A DNA stretch of 64,000 nucleotides from CAYFYS01 sp965202905 (GCA_965202905.1 OZ241868.1:1736001-1800000); one strand, 5' to 3'; shown: positions 1 through 8,800, counted from the first letter of the stretch. Numbers and translations: made by a program. The notes: generated by a model from the sequence alone, not told the origin.

Positions 1-13
1 GCATCCGGGGCGT

Positions 14-823
14 TCAGCCGGCGACCAGCCGAACCGTCTGCCACTCCTCGGCGAACGCGTCCAGATCAATCCGGTCGGTCCCGCTCCGGGGGCTCATGTA
101 GCGCCCGGCGAAGGAAAGTTCCAGGTTGTCCTCGGCGAACGGATACGGCGCCATCGCGTAAGAACCGTCGGGCCGCGGCGCGATCTCGATATCGACATCC
201 TCACCGGCGTTCCGGGGGACGTGGGTGAAGGTCGCGGGCTTGCGATGCCGGGCGTGGTTGCAATTGAAGTAGAGCGCCATCGTGTCGAACATCTGCAACT
301 GCTTGTAGTTTTGCATCACCCGGGCGTCATCGACCAGCGGCGCGGTCTCGTCGGCCTCCGCCAGGGCCTCTTTCAGCCGGGTCTGACGCTCGAGTTCGCC
401 GTCGAGCATCTCCTCGGCGATTCCCCGGTTGGCCTCCGCGACGGAGTCCAGCAGGACATGATCGGACATGCCGTAGCGTCCGTTATAAAGGCCCCAGCTA
501 TGCATGCTCGACAACAGGCCGCAATAGGGATGGCGCTTGCTGTTGAACGCCGGCGAAGCGGCGGAGGTCTTGACGATCTCGTCGAACGGCGTCTGCACCA
601 GATCGTAGGGCAGCCCGGTGGCCGGGTCGATCCGGCCCTCCGCGTCGAGCCCGGCCCAGCCGGCGTCGTGGTGGTCGACGATATAGAGCACGATGTCGCG
701 CGGCTCGACCGGCTCGAAGGACCGGTTGCCGAACTTGCGCGCGATGCGGCCGGCAAACCTCATATGGTCAGCCATCCTGATGACGAAACGCGGCTCGCCG
801 TCGGGTGCGTTTTGAACGATCAT
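14..823 (-). CDS. DUF3891 family protein
   Basis: The 269-residue product matches the DUF3891 family, whose biochemical role is unknown. It has an early HHDAGW motif (about residues 51-56), a following TGLPYDLVQTPFDE stretch and a central HPYCGLLSSMHSWGLY motif (about residues 98-113). The several conserved His and Asp residues look like a metal site and recall HD-type hydrolases, but that is inference. The ATG start gives a family-typical N-terminus. It lies downstream of guaA on the same strand, about 170 bases away across a repeat-rich gap, so co-transcription is uncertain. Confidence 0.85.
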   Translation of the reverse strand: MIVQNAPDGEPRFVIRMADHMRFAGRIARKFGNRSFEPVEPRDIVLYIVDHHDAGWAGLDAEGRIDPATGLPYDLVQTPFDEIVKTSAASPAFNSKRHPYCGLLSSMHSWGLYNGRYGMSDHVLLDSVAEANRGIAEEMLDGELERQTRLKEALAEADETAPLVDDARVMQNYKQLQMFDTMALYFNCNHARHRKPATFTHVPRNAGEDVDIEIAPRPDGSYAMAPYPFAEDNLELSFAGRYMSPRSGTDRIDLDAFAEEWQTVRLVAG

Positions 824-935
824 TTTCGGGCCTCCGCCGGAGTCTGAACCCGAATCATAACACGGCGCCCAGCCGCCCGGTCATCTCCCCGACCGTCGGT
901 TCGCCGCGTCCGGCCTTTTCGGTCCGGTGCGCTCG

Positions 936-971
936 TGCGGGTCGGCAGGCGGGTGCGCGTCGGCAGGCGGG
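936..971. repeat. 18-bp tandem duplication
   Basis: Two head-to-tail 18-bp copies (936-953 and 954-971) differ at one base (TGCGGGTCGG versus TGCGCGTCGG at the start of each). They lie just beyond the 3' end of guaA, next to a second, perfect tandem duplication at 982-1009. Confidence 0.9.
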
Positions 972-981
972 CCGCAACGCC

Positions 982-1009
982 TACTCCCACTCGATTACTC
1001 CCACTCGAT
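982..1009. repeat. 14-bp tandem duplication across the guaA stop
   Basis: The 14-mer TACTCCCACTCGAT occurs twice without a gap (982-995, 996-1009). On the minus strand the repeat encodes the last residues of GuaA (IEWE) and its TAA stop, so a second copy of the same terminal codons follows directly downstream in another frame. Confidence 0.95.
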
Positions 1010-2551
1010 CGTTCCGGGCGGCTTCGAGGTGACGTCGTAGACGACCCGGTTGATCCCCGGCACCTCGTTGACGATGCGGGTTGCGACGCAAGCGAGGAAA
1101 TCGTGGTCGAAGGCGTAGCTGTCGGCGGTCATTCCGTCGGCCGAGGCAACCGCCCGCAGCCCGCACACCCGGTCATAGGTCCGCTCGTCGCCCATCACCC
1201 CCACCGTGCGCACCGGCAGAAGCACCGCGAAGGCCTGCCAGATCTCGTCATAGAGCCCTGCGGCCCGGATCTCCTCGATATAGATCGCGTCGGCCCGCCT
1301 GAGAATCTGCAAACTCTCGGCGGTGACCTCGCCCGGGATGCGAATGGCGAGGCCGGGCCCGGGAAACGGATGCCGCCCGACAAGCCGGTCGGGCAGGCCG
1401 AGCTCGCGGCCGAGCATTCGGACCTCGTCCTTGAACAGCTCGCGCAGCGGCTCGACCAGCGCCATGTTCATCCGCCCGGGCAGGCCGCCGACATTGTGAT
1501 GGGACTTGATCACCGCGCTCGGCCCGCCGCCGACCGAGACGGATTCGATCACGTCGGGATAGAGCGTGCCCTGGGCGAGGAAATCGGCCCCGCCCTCCTT
1601 GACCGCCTCGTCCTCGAAGACATCGATGAAGGCGGCGCCGATTATTTTCCGTTTCGTCTCCGGATCGGATACGCCGGCAAGCTTGTCGAGGAACAGCGCG
1701 CTCGCCTCGCGCGCGCGCAGCGGGATGTTGTAGTGGTCGCGGAACATGCCCACGACCTCAGCCGCCTCGCGCTCGCGCATCAGACCGGTGTCGACGAAAA
1801 CGCAGAAGAGCCGATCGCCGACCGCTTCGTGCAGCAGCACCGCCGTCACGGCGCTGTCGACCCCGCCCGACAGGCCGCAGACCACCCGCCCGGAGCCGAC
1901 CCGTGCGCGGATTCGCGCGATCGCCGCATCGCGAAACGCCGCCATCGTCCAACGCCCGGTGCAACCGGCGATACGGTGGGTGAAAGCCTCGAGCAGCGCG
2001 GCACCGTCGGGGGTATGCACGACCTCGGGGTGAAACTGCACCCCGTAACAGCGCCGCGCCTCGTCGGCGATCGCGGCGAACGGCGCGCCGGCGCTGACCG
2101 CGACGGGGGCGAACCCCTCGGGCAGCGCAACGACGCGGTCGCCGTGGCTCATCCACACCTCGGGGCGGTCGCCGACGCTCCAGAGCCCTTCGAACAGGCC
2201 ACACGGCGCGGTGACCTCGAGCGCCGCGCGCCCGAACTCGCGCTGCTCGCCGGTCTCCACGACGCCGCCGAGCGCCTCGCACATCGCCTGCTGCCCATAG
2301 CAGATGCCGAGCACCGGGACCCCGAGGTCGAAGACGATTTCCGGCGCGCGCGGCGCGCTCCGGCGGGTGATCGAGTCCGGCCCGCCCGACAGCACGATCG
2401 CGAACGGCGCGAACGCGCGAATCTCCGCCGCGGGCATGTGGAACGGGTGGATCTCGCAATACACGCCGCTTTCTCGGATCCGCCGCGCGATGAGCTGCGT
2501 GACCTGGGAGCCGAAATCCAGAATCAGGACCGGTTCGTCGCCGCGATCCAT
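995..2551 (-). CDS. guaA: GMP synthase (glutamine-hydrolysing)
   Basis: This enzyme makes GMP from XMP, ATP and glutamine, the last step of guanine nucleotide synthesis in the cytosol. The class I glutamine amidotransferase domain comes first, with the nucleophile in GICYGQQ (Cys84) and the His/Glu pair in FHPEV. The ATP pyrophosphatase domain follows with the SGGVDSAV loop, then the dimerisation domain ending PPGTIEWE. The start at 2551 (MDRGDEPVLILDFG) puts the product at 518 residues and 14 bases after the acetyltransferase stop; an in-frame upstream start would overlap that gene. With guaB and the GNAT gene it forms a guanine-synthesis operon. Confidence 0.97.
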   Translation of the reverse strand: MDRGDEPVLILDFGSQVTQLIARRIRESGVYCEIHPFHMPAAEIRAFAPFAIVLSGGPDSITRRSAPRAPEIVFDLGVPVLGICYGQQAMCEALGGVVETGEQREFGRAALEVTAPCGLFEGLWSVGDRPEVWMSHGDRVVALPEGFAPVAVSAGAPFAAIADEARRCYGVQFHPEVVHTPDGAALLEAFTHRIAGCTGRWTMAAFRDAAIARIRARVGSGRVVCGLSGGVDSAVTAVLLHEAVGDRLFCVFVDTGLMREREAAEVVGMFRDHYNIPLRAREASALFLDKLAGVSDPETKRKIIGAAFIDVFEDEAVKEGGADFLAQGTLYPDVIESVSVGGGPSAVIKSHHNVGGLPGRMNMALVEPLRELFKDEVRMLGRELGLPDRLVGRHPFPGPGLAIRIPGEVTAESLQILRRADAIYIEEIRAAGLYDEIWQAFAVLLPVRTVGVMGDERTYDRVCGLRAVASADGMTADSYAFDHDFLACVATRIVNEVPGINRVVYDVTSKPPGTIEWE

Positions 2552-2565
2552 CGCGCGCGCCGGCC

Positions 2566-3123
2566 TCAGCCCTGCCGCGCGGCGAGAACCGTCGCCTCCG
2601 GCCAAGCATAGGCCAGCTCGACGATGTCGGCGCCGCCCAGCGAGCCGGGCCGCCGCCCGACCAGCCGGCCGTCCAGCGATTCGTAGAAATATCGCGCCGG
2701 GTTGCCCTCCAGGACCCAGACGATCACCGACGGCCCGTAGCGCCCGGCGAGCCCGACCGCCAAGGTCGCGAACAGCCGGCGGCCGATGCCGTTGCCCTGA
2801 AAGTCATCGTCGACATAGAGGGTGTAGACTTCGCCGTCATGGCCGAGGCCGCCTTGCCTGGCCACGCCGCCGCTTGCGAAGCCGACGACCGGCCCGGGGC
2901 GGTCGTCGGCTTCGCAAGCGGCGGTCTCGGCTACGATCACCCGTTCGGAGGACCCGGGCCCGGCGATCACGCGCGCCCAGGCCCGGCCGCGCCGTTCGCC
3001 GGCGCACATGCCGACCAGCAGGTTTGCCGGCAGCAAGCCCGGATAGGCGCTGCGCCAACCCTCGACATAGATGCGGGAGAGCGCCTCGGCATCGCCGACG
3101 CGGGCGGGGCGAATCTTCACCAT
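2566..3123 (-). CDS. GNAT family N-acetyltransferase
   Basis: The 185-residue protein has the GNAT fold signatures. These are an N-terminal IRPARVGDAEALSRIY segment, VVGFASGG in the core sheet, GEVYTLYVDDDFQGNGIGRRL with the acetyl-CoA pyrophosphate loop, and a late YFYESLDGRLVGRR. The acceptor is unknown; many relatives acetylate small amines or ribosomal protein N-termini. It sits between guaB (12-base gap) and guaA (14-base gap) as the middle gene of the operon. Oddly, a 58-bp near-perfect palindrome lies inside the reading frame and encodes the segment from AACEADDR to VVGFASGG. The second half is family-typical, while the first looks like an inverted copy of it. Confidence 0.85.
   Translation of the reverse strand: MVKIRPARVGDAEALSRIYVEGWRSAYPGLLPANLLVGMCAGERRGRAWARVIAGPGSSERVIVAETAACEADDRPGPVVGFASGGVARQGGLGHDGEVYTLYVDDDFQGNGIGRRLFATLAVGLAGRYGPSVIVWVLEGNPARYFYESLDGRLVGRRPGSLGGADIVELAYAWPEATVLAARQG
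2867..2924. repeat. 58-bp near-perfect palindrome in a coding region
   Basis: The 24-bp arms 2867-2890 and 2901-2924 are exact reverse complements. The 10-bp spacer GGCCCGGGGC is itself palindromic except for one G-G pair. The whole element lies inside the acetyltransferase gene and keeps its frame open. Confidence 0.97.
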
Positions 3124-3135
3124 CGACGCCCCCGC

Positions 3136-4596
3136 CTAGCCGCCGCGGCCATAGTTCGGGGCCTCCCGGGTTATCGCGACATTATGGACGTGGCCTTCCT
3201 GGACGCCCGATGCGGTGGTTCTGCGGAACCGGCAGCCGCCCTGCATGGCGGCCAGCGAGGCGTTGCCGGTGTAGCCCATCGAAGCCCGGAGCCCACCGAT
3301 GAGCTGGCGCAAGACGCTGCCGGCCGGTCCCTTGTAGGCCACCCGCGCCTCGATGCCCTCCGGCACCAGCTTGAGCTGCTCGGCGACATCCTGCTGGAAG
3401 TACCGGTCGGCCGAACCGCGGGCCATCGCCCCGAGCGAGCCCATTCCGCGATAGGCCTTGTAGGACCGCCCCTCGTAGAGAAAAACCTCGCCCGGGCTCT
3501 CATCGGTGCCCGCGAGCAGCGAGCCAACCATCGCGCAGTCCGCACCGGCGGCAATCGCCTTGGCGAGGTCGCCGGAGTAGCGGATGCCGCCGTCCGCTAT
3601 CGCGCCGACCCCGCGCTCGCGGCACGCCGCGGCGCATTCGACGATGGCCGAGAACTGCGGCACGCCGACGCCCGCGACCACCCTGGTGGTGCAGATCGAG
3701 CCGGGGCCGATGCCGATCTTGACCGCATCGGCGCCGGCGTCGGCGAGCGCGCGGACCCCGTCCGGAGTCGCGATGTTGCCGGCGATCACATCGGCCCGGT
3801 TGGTCAGCCGCTTGATCTTGCCCACGGTCTCGATCACGCCGGTGGAATGGCCGTGGGCGGTATCGACGACGATCACGTCGGCCTCGGCGTCGATCAGCGC
3901 CTCGGCCCTGGCGATTCCGTCCGGGCCCACCCCGGTCGCCGCGGCGACCCGCAGCCGTCCCTTGTCGTCCTTGCTGGCGTCGGGATGGCGCTGCGCCTTT
4001 TCGATGTCCTTGACCGTGATCAGCCCGATGCAGCGATAGGCGTCGTCGACCACCAGCAGTTTCTCGATCCGGTGGGTGTGGAGCAGCCGCCTGGCCTCCC
4101 CGGCGCCGACGCCTTCCTGCACGGTGACCAGGTTTGCCGAGGTCATGAGCTCGCTCACCGGCTGCCGCGCATCGCTGGCGAACCGCACGTCACGGTTGGT
4201 GATGATGCCGGCCAGCCGGCCGTCCGATTCGACCACCGGAATGCCGGAGATCCGGTGGTCGGCCATGAGCCGCAGCGCATCGGCCAGCGGCCGACCGGGC
4301 CCGATGGTCACCGGATCGACCACCATGCCGGATTCGAACTTCTTGACCCGGCGGATCTCCGCGGCCTGCCGGTCCGGCGGAAGGTTCTTGTGAACGACGC
4401 CGATGCCGCCGGCCTGGGCCATGGCGATCGCCAGCGCGCTCTCGGTGACGGTGTCCATCGCCGCGGACGCCAGCGGAATGCCGAGCTGGATGCGCGGCGT
4501 GAGCTGCGCCCGGGTATCGGCGTCGCGGGGCAGGACGGCCGATCCGGCGGGAACGAGCAGGATGTCGTCGAACGAAAGAGCCTCGGGGATTTCCAT
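3136..4596 (-). CDS. guaB: IMP dehydrogenase
   Basis: This enzyme oxidises IMP to XMP with NAD+, the committed step of guanine nucleotide synthesis. The order is an N-terminal barrel segment (EALSFDDILLVP), a pair of CBS domains at about residues 90-205, then the rest of the barrel with VVDTAHGHS, the catalytic loop GPGSICTTR (Cys302), and the flap region YRGMGSLGAM. At 486 residues it is full length. The start at 4596 (MEIPEALSFDD) matches the family, and the 12-residue in-frame extension upstream does not. It is the first gene of a minus-strand guaB-GNAT-guaA unit. In many alphaproteobacteria rsmB sits near guaB/guaA, but here rsmB lies 42 kb away. Confidence 0.97.
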   Translation of the reverse strand: MEIPEALSFDDILLVPAGSAVLPRDADTRAQLTPRIQLGIPLASAAMDTVTESALAIAMAQAGGIGVVHKNLPPDRQAAEIRRVKKFESGMVVDPVTIGPGRPLADALRLMADHRISGIPVVESDGRLAGIITNRDVRFASDARQPVSELMTSANLVTVQEGVGAGEARRLLHTHRIEKLLVVDDAYRCIGLITVKDIEKAQRHPDASKDDKGRLRVAAATGVGPDGIARAEALIDAEADVIVVDTAHGHSTGVIETVGKIKRLTNRADVIAGNIATPDGVRALADAGADAVKIGIGPGSICTTRVVAGVGVPQFSAIVECAAACRERGVGAIADGGIRYSGDLAKAIAAGADCAMVGSLLAGTDESPGEVFLYEGRSYKAYRGMGSLGAMARGSADRYFQQDVAEQLKLVPEGIEARVAYKGPAGSVLRQLIGGLRASMGYTGNASLAAMQGGCRFRRTTASGVQEGHVHNVAITREAPNYGRGG

Positions 4597-4671
4597 GCAA
4601 GCGCCGCTTGACAGCCGTGCGGCATGATACATCAGCCGCCGGCGAATCCCAACCGGGCGGCCGGGCCGGCT

Positions 4672-5418
4672 TCAGCGGATAGCGCGCCATGCGTTGCGAA
4701 ATCCCTTGGCGACGACGTAGGTCTCCGCGGACTCGCTGCGCGAGGCCGGCGGCTTGAACGTCCGGACCGCGGAGAAGTCCCGCTTCAGCGCCGCCATCAT
4801 CTCCGCCGCCCCGCCGCCGTGGAAGACCTTGACGACCAGCGCGCCGCCCGGCCTGAGCACCCGCCGGCCGATCTCGCAGGCGAGCTCGGCCAGGGCCTGG
4901 TTGCGGATCTGGTCGGTCGGGCGATGCCCGGTCGCGGCGATCGCCATGTCCGACAGAACGACATCGCAGCCGGCCCCGGCAGCCTCGACCAGGCGCTCGG
5001 CCTGTTCCGGCTCGCCGATGTCGAGTCGCAGGATGGCGGCGCCCTCGATCGGCGCCATCTCCTGGAGATCGACGGCGATCACCCGCCCCCGGCCGCCCGC
5101 TCGGCCCGCGGCCGATCGCACCCGCTCGGCCGCGACCTGGGCCCAGCCGCCCGGCGCTGCTCCCAGGTCGAGCACCGCCGCTCCGGACCGCAGCAGGCCG
5201 AACCGCCGGTCGATCTCGATCAGCTTCCAGGCCGCCCGCGAACGGTAGCCCTGGCGGACGGACTCGGCGACATAGGGATCGTTGAGCTGTCGATGGAGCC
5301 AGCGGGTCGAGGACGGCTTGCGGCCCTTGGCGCGGCGGACCCGCACGCTCGGATGGCGCGCGGCGGATTTTCCGGCCCGTCCTTTGGATCGGCCTCCGCC
5401 GCGCTCACGCCCAGCCAT
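4672..5418 (-). CDS. rlmE: 23S rRNA (uridine 2552-2'-O)-methyltransferase
   Basis: RlmE (FtsJ/RrmJ family) methylates U2552 of 23S rRNA during late large-subunit assembly, using S-adenosylmethionine. A basic Gly/Arg/Ser-rich N-terminus leads into SRAAWKLIEIDRRF. Motif I is VLDLGAAPGGWAQV, and the K-D-K-E catalytic set is visible as Lys in AAWKL, Asp in LSDMA, Lys in VVKVFHGG and Glu in SAETYVVAKGF. The start at 5418 (MAGRERGGG) gives 248 residues and a 14-base overlap with the upstream phosphatase gene. This ppx-rlmE pairing is common in alphaproteobacteria and implies translational coupling. Confidence 0.95.
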   Translation of the reverse strand: MAGRERGGGRSKGRAGKSAARHPSVRVRRAKGRKPSSTRWLHRQLNDPYVAESVRQGYRSRAAWKLIEIDRRFGLLRSGAAVLDLGAAPGGWAQVAAERVRSAAGRAGGRGRVIAVDLQEMAPIEGAAILRLDIGEPEQAERLVEAAGAGCDVVLSDMAIAATGHRPTDQIRNQALAELACEIGRRVLRPGGALVVKVFHGGGAAEMMAALKRDFSAVRTFKPPASRSESAETYVVAKGFRNAWRAIR

Positions 5419-6463
5419 CTCGGCGCTCGCGCTCGAGCGAGGCGGCGAGGTCGAACAGGATGCCGTCGCGGACGCCGCGGTCCGCCACCCGCAGTCGGCC
5501 GGCCGGCCAGGTCCGGCAGATGGCCTCCAGGATCGCGCAGCCGGCAACCACCAGCTCGGCCCGGCCCGGCCCGATCGCGGGGTGCTCGATCCGCTGGTCG
5601 TAGGTCGAGCCGGACAGCGACCGGCAGATGGTGTGCACGTCGGGCAGGTTCAGATAGGACCCGTCGACGATGGCGCGGTTGTAGCGCCTGAGCCCCATGT
5701 TGACGCCCGCTACCGTGGTGACGGCGCCGGCGGTCCCCAGCATCTGCGCCCGGCCCTTCTCCAGGTGTCGTCGGATGCCGTGGCGCTCCTCGAAGGGCCG
5801 AAGCTGCTGCTCGACCTCCGCAACGGTGGCCCGGTACTCGGCGTCGGTGAAATCGGATCCGCCGTGGCGCTCGGTCACGGTGACCACGCCGAGCGGCAGG
5901 GACATCCAGCCCAGGACATCCGGCGCAGCGTCGTCGCGCAGGCGCAGCCAGACGATCTCCGCGCTGCCGCCGCCGACATCGAAGACCACCGCATGGGGCA
6001 CGCGGCGGTCGAGCAGCGGCAGGCAACCCATCAGGGTAAGCTCCGCCTCCTCGCGCGCCGAGATGATCTCCAGGTCGATCCCGGTCGATTCCTTTACGCG
6101 GGCGAGGAAGCCGGCGCAGTTGGCCGCCCGGCGGGCGGCCTCGGTCGCGACATAGCGGGCGCGGTGCACGCGGAGACGACGGACCTTGGCGGCGCAGATC
6201 GTCAGCGCCTCGATGGTCCGCGCCATCGCGGCCTCGCACAACTCGCCCGTCTCCACCAGGCCCTGCCCGAGCCGGACGATGCGCGAGAACCCGTTGACGA
6301 CCTCGAAGCCGCCGCAGACCGGCCTGGCGATCAGCAGCCGGCAGTTGTTGGTGCCCAGATCGAGCGCGGCGATCGTCCTGGGCGGGTCGCCGGCCGGGCC
6401 GCAATGGCGCGGGGGCCTCGCCCTGCGCTGCAAATGGGTCCTCTGGCTCGACCGAACCGGCAC
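5405..6463 (-). CDS. Ppx/GppA phosphatase family protein
   Basis: The protein belongs to the exopolyphosphatase/pppGpp phosphatase family of the actin-like ATPase fold. The first phosphate loop is ALDLGTNNCRLLIA, followed by YVATEAARRA, the second phosphate loop VFDVGGGSAEIV, and AGAVTTVAG near the middle. It has only the N-terminal two domains, as is usual for the roughly 350-residue alphaproteobacterial form, and it may hydrolyse polyphosphate or pppGpp. A GTG at 6463 preceded by AGGGAGG is chosen as start because the in-frame upstream stretch to 6634 has no family similarity. The true start could lie a few codons further in. Confidence 0.85.
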   Translation of the reverse strand: MPVRSSQRTHLQRRARPPRHCGPAGDPPRTIAALDLGTNNCRLLIARPVCGGFEVVNGFSRIVRLGQGLVETGELCEAAMARTIEALTICAAKVRRLRVHRARYVATEAARRAANCAGFLARVKESTGIDLEIISAREEAELTLMGCLPLLDRRVPHAVVFDVGGGSAEIVWLRLRDDAAPDVLGWMSLPLGVVTVTERHGGSDFTDAEYRATVAEVEQQLRPFEERHGIRRHLEKGRAQMLGTAGAVTTVAGVNMGLRRYNRAIVDGSYLNLPDVHTICRSLSGSTYDQRIEHPAIGPGRAELVVAGCAILEAICRTWPAGRLRVADRGVRDGILFDLAASLERERRDGWA

Positions 6464-6658
6464 GTCGTCCCCGCCTCCCTGGGTCCCCGCTCCCTGGCCG
6501 TCGCCCGGCGCAACGGACCGTCGTTCAACACTCCCGAAGCCGGTCGACGGCCGACACTCCGGGCATTCTAAGAGGCGTTGGATACCCGACAAACAGGGAT
6601 TGATGCTACCTGCAATCTCGAATCGGGATCGCACGGCCCGCCGATGCCGGGCGCGGCC

Positions 6659-6686
6659 TTGATCGCCCCCGCAAAGTCTCTATTGT
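6659..6686 (+). promoter_or_regulatory. candidate promoter of the tRNA-Gln gene
   Basis: TTGATC (6659-6664) and TATTGT (6681-6686) are separated by 16 bases and end 17 bases before the tRNA 5' end. They are a fair sigma-70 match in an otherwise GC-rich stretch. Confidence 0.35.
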
Positions 6687-6703
6687 CGGCCGCGCTGGCG
6701 CGG

Positions 6704-6777
6704 TGGGGGATAGTTTAACGGTAGAACTCTCGGCTCTGACCCGAGCAGTCCTGGTTCGAATCCAGGTCCCCCAGCCA
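6704..6777 (+). tRNA. tRNA-Gln (anticodon CTG)
   Basis: The cloverleaf folds cleanly. The acceptor stem TGGGGGA pairs with TCCCCCA, the D-stem is GTTT/GAAC, and the anticodon stem CTCGG/CCGAG encloses the loop CTCTGAC with anticodon CTG. The T-stem CCTGG/CCAGG encloses TTCGAAT, the discriminator base is G and CCA is encoded. It reads CAG codons. No second copy of its 3' end is seen nearby, so there is no sign of an integrated element. Confidence 0.97.
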
Positions 6778-6896
6778 GCCCGGACATCCCCCAAGTCCAG
6801 TTATCCTTCGTCGTCCGTGAAGAATTCCGGTCGGCGGATCTCACGCGGCGGAGAGTGTCGGCCGGTCTCCGGGCGGCGCGGCGAAGAGGGCGCGTG

Positions 6897-6924
6897 AACT
6901 CACTGCGCCAAACTCACTGCGCCA
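6897..6924. repeat. 14-bp tandem duplication across the dctM stop
   Basis: AACTCACTGCGCCA is repeated perfectly (6897-6910, 6911-6924). On the minus strand the unit contains the last codons and TGA stop of the TRAP large permease gene, so a copy of the terminal codons lies directly downstream. Confidence 0.95.
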
Positions 6925-8227
6925 ATCGGGGCAGGTAGAGCGCGATATCCGGAAACAGCACGATCAGGACGACGAGAAGTACCGAACAGCCGAGGAAGGG
7001 CAAGCTCGAAAGACAGATTTCCGACAATGTCGCTCGTCCTCCCGCAACGCCGTGCATGACGTAGAGAGCGAGACCGAACGGTGGCGTTATCGAACCGATC
7101 TCAAGCGAGATGATCATGATCACGCCGAACAGGATGACGTCGAACTGCATGTGCTGGACGATCGGAAGGAAGATCGGCACCGTAAGCAGCATGGTCGAGA
7201 TCGCGTCCAGGAACAGCCCGCAGATCAGCAGCACGACGAAGATCACGGCGATCATCATGTAGGTGCTGAACTCGAAACCGGTCGCCCACTCGACCAGCCC
7301 GCTAACCGCGCCCGAGTAGGCGAGGATCTGGCTGAACGTCGCCGAGCCGACGATGATGATGAAGATCATCACCGAGGTGCGAAGCCCCGCCTCCAGCGCC
7401 TCCCGGATGGCCCCCCAGGAGAAGCAGCGATAGAGCGGCATCAGGATCAGAATGGCGAGCACCCCGAACGCCGCCGATTCCGACGGCGTCGCGATTCCCA
7501 TGATGATGGTGCCGACAACGGCGAAGATCACCAGGAACAGCGGCGCCAGATCGGTCGTCGCGATCCGCATCTTGTCGGCAAATGCGACGCGCTCGACGGC
7601 GTAGATCGGAACGCCCTCCGGATCCAGCTTCGCCATGCCAAAAATCGTCACCGCGTAGAGCACGGCGAGCAGCACGCCCGGGATCGCGCCCGCCAGCAGC
7701 AGCGAGCCGACATCGATGCGCCCGATGCTGCCGAGCAGGACCATCAGGATCGACGGCGGGATGAGGATCGCGAGCCCGCCCGAGCCCAGCAGCGGCCCGA
7801 TCACGAAGCGCTTCTTGTATCCCCGGCGGTTGCCCTCGGGCAGCATGACCGAGCCCAGCATTGCGGTGTTGGCGAGACTCGAGCCCGACATCGCCGCGCA
7901 GACCGTCCCGCCCGCGACGGTAATGTAGGAGAGTCGGCCCGGTACGTTGCCCAAGAGCTTGTCGAGCGCATCGAAGGCGCGTTTCGAAAGGCCGGAGCGG
8001 AAGAACAGCTCGCCCATGACGATGAAGAGCGGAATCGCCACGAGCAAGAAGCTGTAGACCGCGGTCGCGCCGTTGGCGACGAGCTGGTAGACGCCGACCC
8101 AGCCGCCCATGAACAGCCATACGCCGATGATGTCGGCGGCGAGGAATGCGAAGGCGACCGGGAAGCCGACCGCCATGAAGGCGAGCACCATCCCCACCAT
8201 CAGGGCGCAGGCCTCGTACCACATCAT
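6914..8227 (-). CDS. dctM: TRAP transporter large permease DctM
   Basis: This is the twelve-helix membrane subunit of a tripartite ATP-independent periplasmic transporter, which uses the sodium or proton gradient to import an organic acid. The 437-residue product is almost entirely hydrophobic. It has family motifs such as GVYQLVANGATAVYSFLLVAIPLFIVMGE, GSGGLAILIPPSILMVLLG and SLEIGSITPPFG near the C-terminus. Its ATG at 8227 overlaps the TGA of the small permease gene by four bases (ATGA), showing translational coupling. It belongs to the dctP-dctQ-dctM operon, which diverges from the catabolic genes starting at 9945. Confidence 0.95.
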   Translation of the reverse strand: MMWYEACALMVGMVLAFMAVGFPVAFAFLAADIIGVWLFMGGWVGVYQLVANGATAVYSFLLVAIPLFIVMGELFFRSGLSKRAFDALDKLLGNVPGRLSYITVAGGTVCAAMSGSSLANTAMLGSVMLPEGNRRGYKKRFVIGPLLGSGGLAILIPPSILMVLLGSIGRIDVGSLLLAGAIPGVLLAVLYAVTIFGMAKLDPEGVPIYAVERVAFADKMRIATTDLAPLFLVIFAVVGTIIMGIATPSESAAFGVLAILILMPLYRCFSWGAIREALEAGLRTSVMIFIIIVGSATFSQILAYSGAVSGLVEWATGFEFSTYMMIAVIFVVLLICGLFLDAISTMLLTVPIFLPIVQHMQFDVILFGVIMIISLEIGSITPPFGLALYVMHGVAGGRATLSEICLSSLPFLGCSVLLVVLIVLFPDIALYLPRLAQ

Positions 8228-8751
8228 ATGTCGGGGACCCCTTCGGCCGTGTGTAGCGCCTCGCCGGCGAACAGGATGCGCACGAACTCCGTCGCCAGGA
8301 ACACGAAGCCGATCGGCAAGGGCACGAAACGGATCCAGCGCGGCGTGTCGATCGCCGAGACGTCGTACTCCCCGAGATTCGCGATCACCAGATCGACTGA
8401 GCGGTCGCAAAGAACGAGGCAGATCAGCGCGCAGGCCACGCAGGCCAGCTTGCCGGCCCAAACGCGGGCAGTCGGGCCGAGGAAATTCAGCACCAGCGCG
8501 ACATAGACGTGGCCGCGCTTGCGGAGCAGCCACGGCGAGCCGAGAAAGGTGATGTAAACCAGCGCGATGGCCGTGAAGTCGATTGCCCAGACGGACGCGC
8601 CGATGCGCAATACCCGAAGCACCGCGTCGTAGATGATGACGACGGGTATTGCCGCCAGCAGCGCAACCGAGATCAGTGCGAGCCCGTTGACGGCGCCGTC
8701 ATAGGCTCTCAGCGAGACATGCCGGCCGCCGCTCGAAGCATCCGGTGGCAA
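8224..8751 (-). CDS. dctQ: TRAP transporter small permease DctQ
   Basis: This is the four-helix small membrane subunit of the TRAP transporter. Hydrophobic segments occur at about residues 24-45, 54-75, 95-115 and 145-165. The family feature LGSPWLLRKRGHVYVALVLNFL lies after the second segment. It appears to start at TTG 8751, with GGAG close upstream. The product is 175 residues and ends in an ATGA overlap with dctM. The gap to dctP is 36 bases. Confidence 0.9.
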   Translation of the reverse strand: MPPDASSGGRHVSLRAYDGAVNGLALISVALLAAIPVVIIYDAVLRVLRIGASVWAIDFTAIALVYITFLGSPWLLRKRGHVYVALVLNFLGPTARVWAGKLACVACALICLVLCDRSVDLVIANLGEYDVSAIDTPRWIRFVPLPIGFVFLATEFVRILFAGEALHTAEGVPDI

Positions 8752-8770
8752 GACTCCGACCTCTGGCTCA

Positions 8771-8800
8771 CCCTGTGGTTTCGCGCCCTATGGTTTCGTG
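8771..8800. repeat. 15-bp imperfect tandem duplication across the dctP stop
   Basis: Copies 8771-8785 and 8786-8800 match at 13 of 15 positions around the shared core TGGTTTCG. On the minus strand the second copy holds the last codons (TKP) and TAG stop of dctP, and the first copy lies just downstream. Confidence 0.85.

Noticed and set aside
6704..6777. tRNA-Gln as an integration site for the catabolic island
   Set aside because: No direct repeat of the tRNA 3' end was seen downstream, and no integrase gene is present.
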